Shown: positions 55,524 to 64,000 of the stretch, in pieces
Layout: the number at the start of each line of letters is the position of its first letter
How positions within the stretch are numbered: position 1 is the first letter of the stretch
Source: an uncultured beta proteobacterium
Lineage (GTDB): Bacteria; Pseudomonadota; Gammaproteobacteria; Burkholderiales; Burkholderiaceae_C
Direction: 5' to 3'
DNA: 64,000 bases
NCBI GenBank assembly: GCA_903897925.1
Contig: CAIUDG010000121.1
Location: forward strand, 1-64,000
Notes under the pieces: model-generated
Seen by the model: the letters and a program-made list of their open reading frames with translations, nothing else
The model's database searches: none
What the model was told of the DNA's origin: nothing
Position numbers and translations under genes: made by a program

Positions 55524-56507
55524 AGGCGCTGGCTCGGCGGCGTCGCTGGCCGGTGGGTTCTGCATTACGGCACTGCAAACCCGGCCCCGGCCGCTGTGCT
55601 TGGCCTCGTAGAGCAGGCAGTCGGCCAGGCCGATCAGGGACTGCACATCGCCGCTGGTGTTGGGTTCGCGCGTGGCCATTCCGACACTGATGGTGATCAC
55701 CGGCGCTACGGTCGAGTCGGCGTGTGGAATTTCCTTTTCGCGGATCTTGCGTTCCAGGTCCTGTGCCAGCAGCAGGGCGTCGTCGTAAGAGGTTTCCGGC
55801 AGGATGCAGGCAAACTCCTCGCCGCCGTAGCGCGCCACCAGATCGGCCGGGCGGCGCAGGCAGGACTTCAGCGTCACGGCAATGCGGCGCAGGGCGTCGT
55901 CGCCGGCCTGGTGTCCGTAGTGGTCGTTATAGAGCTTGAAGTAGTCGACATCCAGCAGGATCAGCGACAGCGGCAGGTTGTTGCGTGCCGCACGCGCCCA
56001 TTCGGTAGATATTTGCTGGTCGAAATAGCGCCGGTTGAAGACACCGGAAAGGCCATCCAGAAACACCAGCTTGCGCAGCAGGTCGGACTGGAATTTGAGC
56101 GTCAAATGGGTTTTGACACGCGCGCGCACCACGTCCGGATTGACCGGTTTGGGAATGAAGTCGACCGCGCCCAGGCTCAGGCCGTGGGTTTCCTGGGCGG
56201 CATCGGTGTGTGCCGTGACAAAAATAATCGGGATATGGCTGGTGGTTTCGTCGGCCTTGAGGCGGCTGCAGACTTCAAAGCCGTCCATGCCGGGCATTAC
56301 CACGTCGAGCAATACCAGGTCGGGTGGGTTGCTGCGGCAGATGTGCAGCGCCTGCTCGCCGTTGGTCGCCATGAAGATCTGGTAATCCCCGGCGAACGCC
56401 TGGTACATCACCTGAATATTGATAGGCTGATCGTCGACCACCAGCAATTTCGGCTTGCCGTGGGTGCTGTCCAGCAGCTCGGCCACCGGTGAATCAAGAT
56501 CGATCAT
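55512..56507 (-). CDS. Receiver-GGDEF response-regulator diguanylate cyclase
   Basis: The product has 331 residues from the ATG at 56507. The receiver has Asp68 (LVLLDVVMPGMDG). The GGDEF domain has an active GGEEF (228-232) and an inhibitory I-site Arg-x-x-Asp (RPAD) five residues before it, so it should make c-di-GMP and be product-inhibited. It lies two bases after the hybrid kinase gene and is the likely acceptor of its phosphate. It is the same kind of protein as WspR/PleD-like regulators. Confidence 0.92.
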   Translation of the reverse strand: MIDLDSPVAELLDSTHGKPKLLVVDDQPINIQVMYQAFAGDYQIFMATNGEQALHICRSNPPDLVLLDVVMPGMDGFEVCSRLKADETTSHIPIIFVTAHTDAAQETHGLSLGAVDFIPKPVNPDVVRARVKTHLTLKFQSDLLRKLVFLDGLSGVFNRRYFDQQISTEWARAARNNLPLSLILLDVDYFKLYNDHYGHQAGDDALRRIAVTLKSCLRRPADLVARYGGEEFACILPETSYDDALLLAQDLERKIREKEIPHADSTVAPVITISVGMATREPNTSGDVQSLIGLADCLLYEAKHSGRGRVCSAVMQNPPASDAAEPAPSGA

Positions 56508-56509
56508 GG

Positions 56510-61801
<5,292 letters not shown>

Positions 61802-61934
61802 GTCAGTGCAGTGCGTGCGCGGGGCTCAGGACCGCAGGCGTGGTTGGTCGATAGCGCAGATTGTCGCCGTCATGTAACCGCACGGCACCCGCAACCATGT
61901 GAAAATCGGGCGATTATCTGAAGGAGACTCCCAC

Positions 61935-63368
61935 ATGTCACGACGCGCCACCAAAATTGTTGCCACCCTGGGGCCTGCTTCGAGCGACCCGGCTTTGTTG
62001 GAGCAAATGATACGCGCTGGCGTTAACGTCGTGCGACTGAACTTCAGCCATGGCAAAGCGCAGGACCATATTGACCGGGCGCGCCTGGTGCGCGAGGCCT
62101 CGCAGCGCGCCGGCCGGGAGGTGGCCATCATGGCCGACCTGCAGGGCCCGAAGATCCGGGTGGGCAAATTTGCCGAGGGCAAGGTGTTTCTGGAGCCCGG
62201 GCAAAAATTCGTGCTGGATGCGGGGCGCACCGAACTTGGCGACATCGATGCGGTCGGACTCGACTACAAGTCGCTGCCGCAGGAAGTCAAGGCCGGTGAC
62301 GTGCTGCTGCTGAATGACGGACTGATCGTCATCACGGTCGACGCGGTGCGCGGCGACGCAGTGCACACTACGGTCAAACTGGGTGGCGAACTGTCCAACA
62401 ACAAGGGCATCAACAAGCAGGGCGGCGGCCTGACGGCGCCGGCCCTGACCGGCAAGGACATGGAAGACATCCGCACCGCCATGAGTTTCCAGGCCGACTA
62501 TGTGGCGGTCAGCTTCCCGAAGAACGCCACTGACATGGAAATGGCGCGCCAGTTGTGCAATGTGGCGGCGGCCGAATACAACCACAAGCCCGGCCTGATT
62601 GCCAAAATCGAGCGTGCCGAGGCGATTCCACGGCTGGAAGAAATTCTGCTGGCCAGCGACGGCATCATGGTGGCGCGTGGCGACCTGGCGGTGGAGGTCG
62701 GCAACGCCGCTGTGCCGGCCCTGCAAAAGCGCATGATCAAGCTGGCGCGCGAGCATGACAAAGTGGTTATCACGGCGACCCAGATGATGGAGTCCATGAT
62801 CACCAATCCGGTGCCCACGCGCGCCGAGGTCAGCGACGTAGCCAATGCCGTGCTGGACGGCACCGACGCGGTGATGCTGTCGGCCGAAACCGCCGCTGGC
62901 AAATATCCGCTGGAAACAGTGGTGGAAATGGCCAAGATCTGTCTGGCCGCCGAGGGCGGCGATCCGGTCAAGCTGGACGCCGATTTCAGCGGCAAGTTTT
63001 TCCACCGCATTGACCAGTCGATCGCCATGGGCGCGCTGTTCACCGCACACCACCTGGGTGCCAAGGCGATCGTGGCCATGACCGACAGTGGCTCGACCGC
63101 GCTGTGGATGAGCCGCCATCTGATCCATGTGCCGATTTATGCCCTGACCTCGAAGGTGGTGACGCAGCGCCGCATGACGCTGTACCGCAATGTGCGCCCG
63201 CTGCTGATGGACACCAGCGCCGACCGCGATACCGCGCTGGCCGACTCGGAGAGCTACCTGAAAACCCGTGGCATTGTTCAGCGTGGCGACATATACGCCA
63301 TCACCTGTGGCGAGCCCATGGGCGCGCCTGGCGGCACCAACATGCTCAAGATCTGTCAGGTTGGTTGA
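61935..63368 (+). CDS. pyk: Pyruvate kinase
   Basis: It makes pyruvate and ATP from phosphoenolpyruvate. The product has 477 residues from the ATG at 61935, which follows GAAGGAG. Motifs are KIVATLGPASSDP, VRLNFSHG, IMADLQGPKIRVG, the catalytic Lys in LIAKIERAEAI and MVARGDLAVEVG. It is divergent from the hybrid kinase. Confidence 0.96.
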   Translation: MSRRATKIVATLGPASSDPALLEQMIRAGVNVVRLNFSHGKAQDHIDRARLVREASQRAGREVAIMADLQGPKIRVGKFAEGKVFLEPGQKFVLDAGRTELGDIDAVGLDYKSLPQEVKAGDVLLLNDGLIVITVDAVRGDAVHTTVKLGGELSNNKGINKQGGGLTAPALTGKDMEDIRTAMSFQADYVAVSFPKNATDMEMARQLCNVAAAEYNHKPGLIAKIERAEAIPRLEEILLASDGIMVARGDLAVEVGNAAVPALQKRMIKLAREHDKVVITATQMMESMITNPVPTRAEVSDVANAVLDGTDAVMLSAETAAGKYPLETVVEMAKICLAAEGGDPVKLDADFSGKFFHRIDQSIAMGALFTAHHLGAKAIVAMTDSGSTALWMSRHLIHVPIYALTSKVVTQRRMTLYRNVRPLLMDTSADRDTALADSESYLKTRGIVQRGDIYAITCGEPMGAPGGTNMLKICQVG

Positions 63369-63373
63369 AGCTT

Positions 63374-63403
63374 TGCCGGGGCCTGGAAGTTAGAATCCCG
63401 GCA
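63374..63403 (+). promoter_or_regulatory. Inverted repeat between pyk and fba
   Basis: TGCCGGG (63374-63380) pairs with CCCGGCA (63397-63403) across 16 bases containing TAGAAT (63391-63396). It could be a weak terminator for pyk or flank a promoter for fba. There is no T-run after the stem. Confidence 0.3.
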
Positions 63404-63469
63404 GGATAAAGTTACCAAGCGGTTACCAATCGGGCCGCGCCTGTTCAATCACTTTTCGAGACTCTCAAT

Positions 63470-64000
63470 ATGGCACTCGTTTCCATGCGTGAACTTCTGG
63501 ACCATGCAGCCGTCAACGGCTATGGCATTCCGGCTTTTAATGTGAACAATCTGGAGCAGGTGCAGGCTGTCATGGCTGCTGCCGACGCGGTCGGAGCCCC
63601 GGTGATTCTGCAAGCCAGTGCGGGCGCGCGCAAATATGCCGGTGAAGCCTTCATCAAGCACCTGATTGCGGCCGCTGTGGAAGCCTATCCGCACATTCCG
63701 CTGGTGATGCACCAGGACCACGGCCAGAGCCCGGACGTCTGCCAGGGGGCCATCAACCTGGGCTTCAGCTCGGTGATGATGGACGGTAGCCTGGAGGCCG
63801 ACGGCAAGACCATCGCCAGCTACGAGTACAACATTGAAGTGACGCAAAAAGTGGTGGCCCTGGCGCACGCTGCCGGTGTCACCGTGGAAGGCGAACTCGG
63901 CTGCCTGGGTTCCCTGGAAACCATGAAGGGCGACAAGGAAGACGGCCACGGCACCGACGCCACCATGACCATGGACCAGCTGCTGACCGACCCGGAGCAG
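63470..64000 (+). CDS. fba: Class II fructose-bisphosphate aldolase, 3'-truncated by the window
   Basis: The frame is open from the ATG at 63470 to the last base (177 codons). It starts [20 protein letters not shown] and has the zinc-site His pair in [12 protein letters not shown] and [11 protein letters not shown], as in the class II enzymes of Calvin-cycle and glycolytic operons. It splits fructose-1,6-bisphosphate into two trioses. It follows pyk by about 100 bases. Confidence 0.93.
   Translation, partial: MALVSMRELLDHAAVNGYGIPAFNVNNLEQVQAVMAAADAVGAPVILQASAGARKYAGEAFIKHLIAAAVEAYPHIPLVMHQDHGQSPDVCQGAINLGFSSVMMDGSLEADGKTIASYEYNIEVTQKVVALAHAAGVTVEGELGCLGSLETMKGDKEDGHGTDATMTMDQLLTDPEQ

Overview
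The window (about 60% GC) looks like a chromosomal piece of a betaproteobacterium of the order Burkholderiales, possibly Comamonadaceae-like. The pointers are the gatCAB operon divergent from mreBCD-mrdA, the smg-dprA-LysM block divergent from def-fmt, and pgk, pyk and fba on one strand. No rRNA, tRNA, CRISPR array or recognisable insertion sequence was seen.

Bases 1-16458 are an accessory region of mixed composition. They hold the 3' part of an acyltransferase/SGNH gene; an Rhs locus (a core gene that stops early, a detached Rhs-like fragment with an (NY)8 microsatellite, a small possible immunity gene and a LuxR-type DNA-binding fragment); a three-gene two-component module (histidine kinase, receiver without phospho-acceptor, NarL-type regulator); ilvE behind a strong hairpin; a cyclic-nucleotide-binding protein; a secreted zinc metalloprotease; and a low-GC Xre-ImmA/DUF4411 toxin-antitoxin-like pair.

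Bases 16475-46213 are mostly conserved core: xth/pyrE head to head, gatBAC, mreBCD-mrdA, a TauE/SafE permease, a TpsB transporter without a visible TpsA, a GMC oxidoreductase/antiporter operon, an Mla-type lipid ABC operon (STAS-permease fusion, ATPase, MCE protein, lipoprotein), marC, a divergent SDR/mgtC pair with tandem palindromes, a ferredoxin-like protein, purU, smg, dprA, a LysM protein, def-fmt and pgk.

Bases 46214-61934 are a signalling island between pgk and pyk: a CheZ-like protein, CheY, a STAS protein, CheA, CheW, a poly-HAMP/PAS chemoreceptor, CheR, CheD and CheB. Converging on it are a 1763-residue CHASE/multi-PAS hybrid kinase and a receiver-GGDEF diguanylate cyclase. CheA carries a tandem motif resembling the c-di-GMP-binding MshEN repeat, so chemotaxis and c-di-GMP signalling may meet here. 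Glycolysis then resumes with pyk and the start of a class II fructose-bisphosphate aldolase, which runs off the window.
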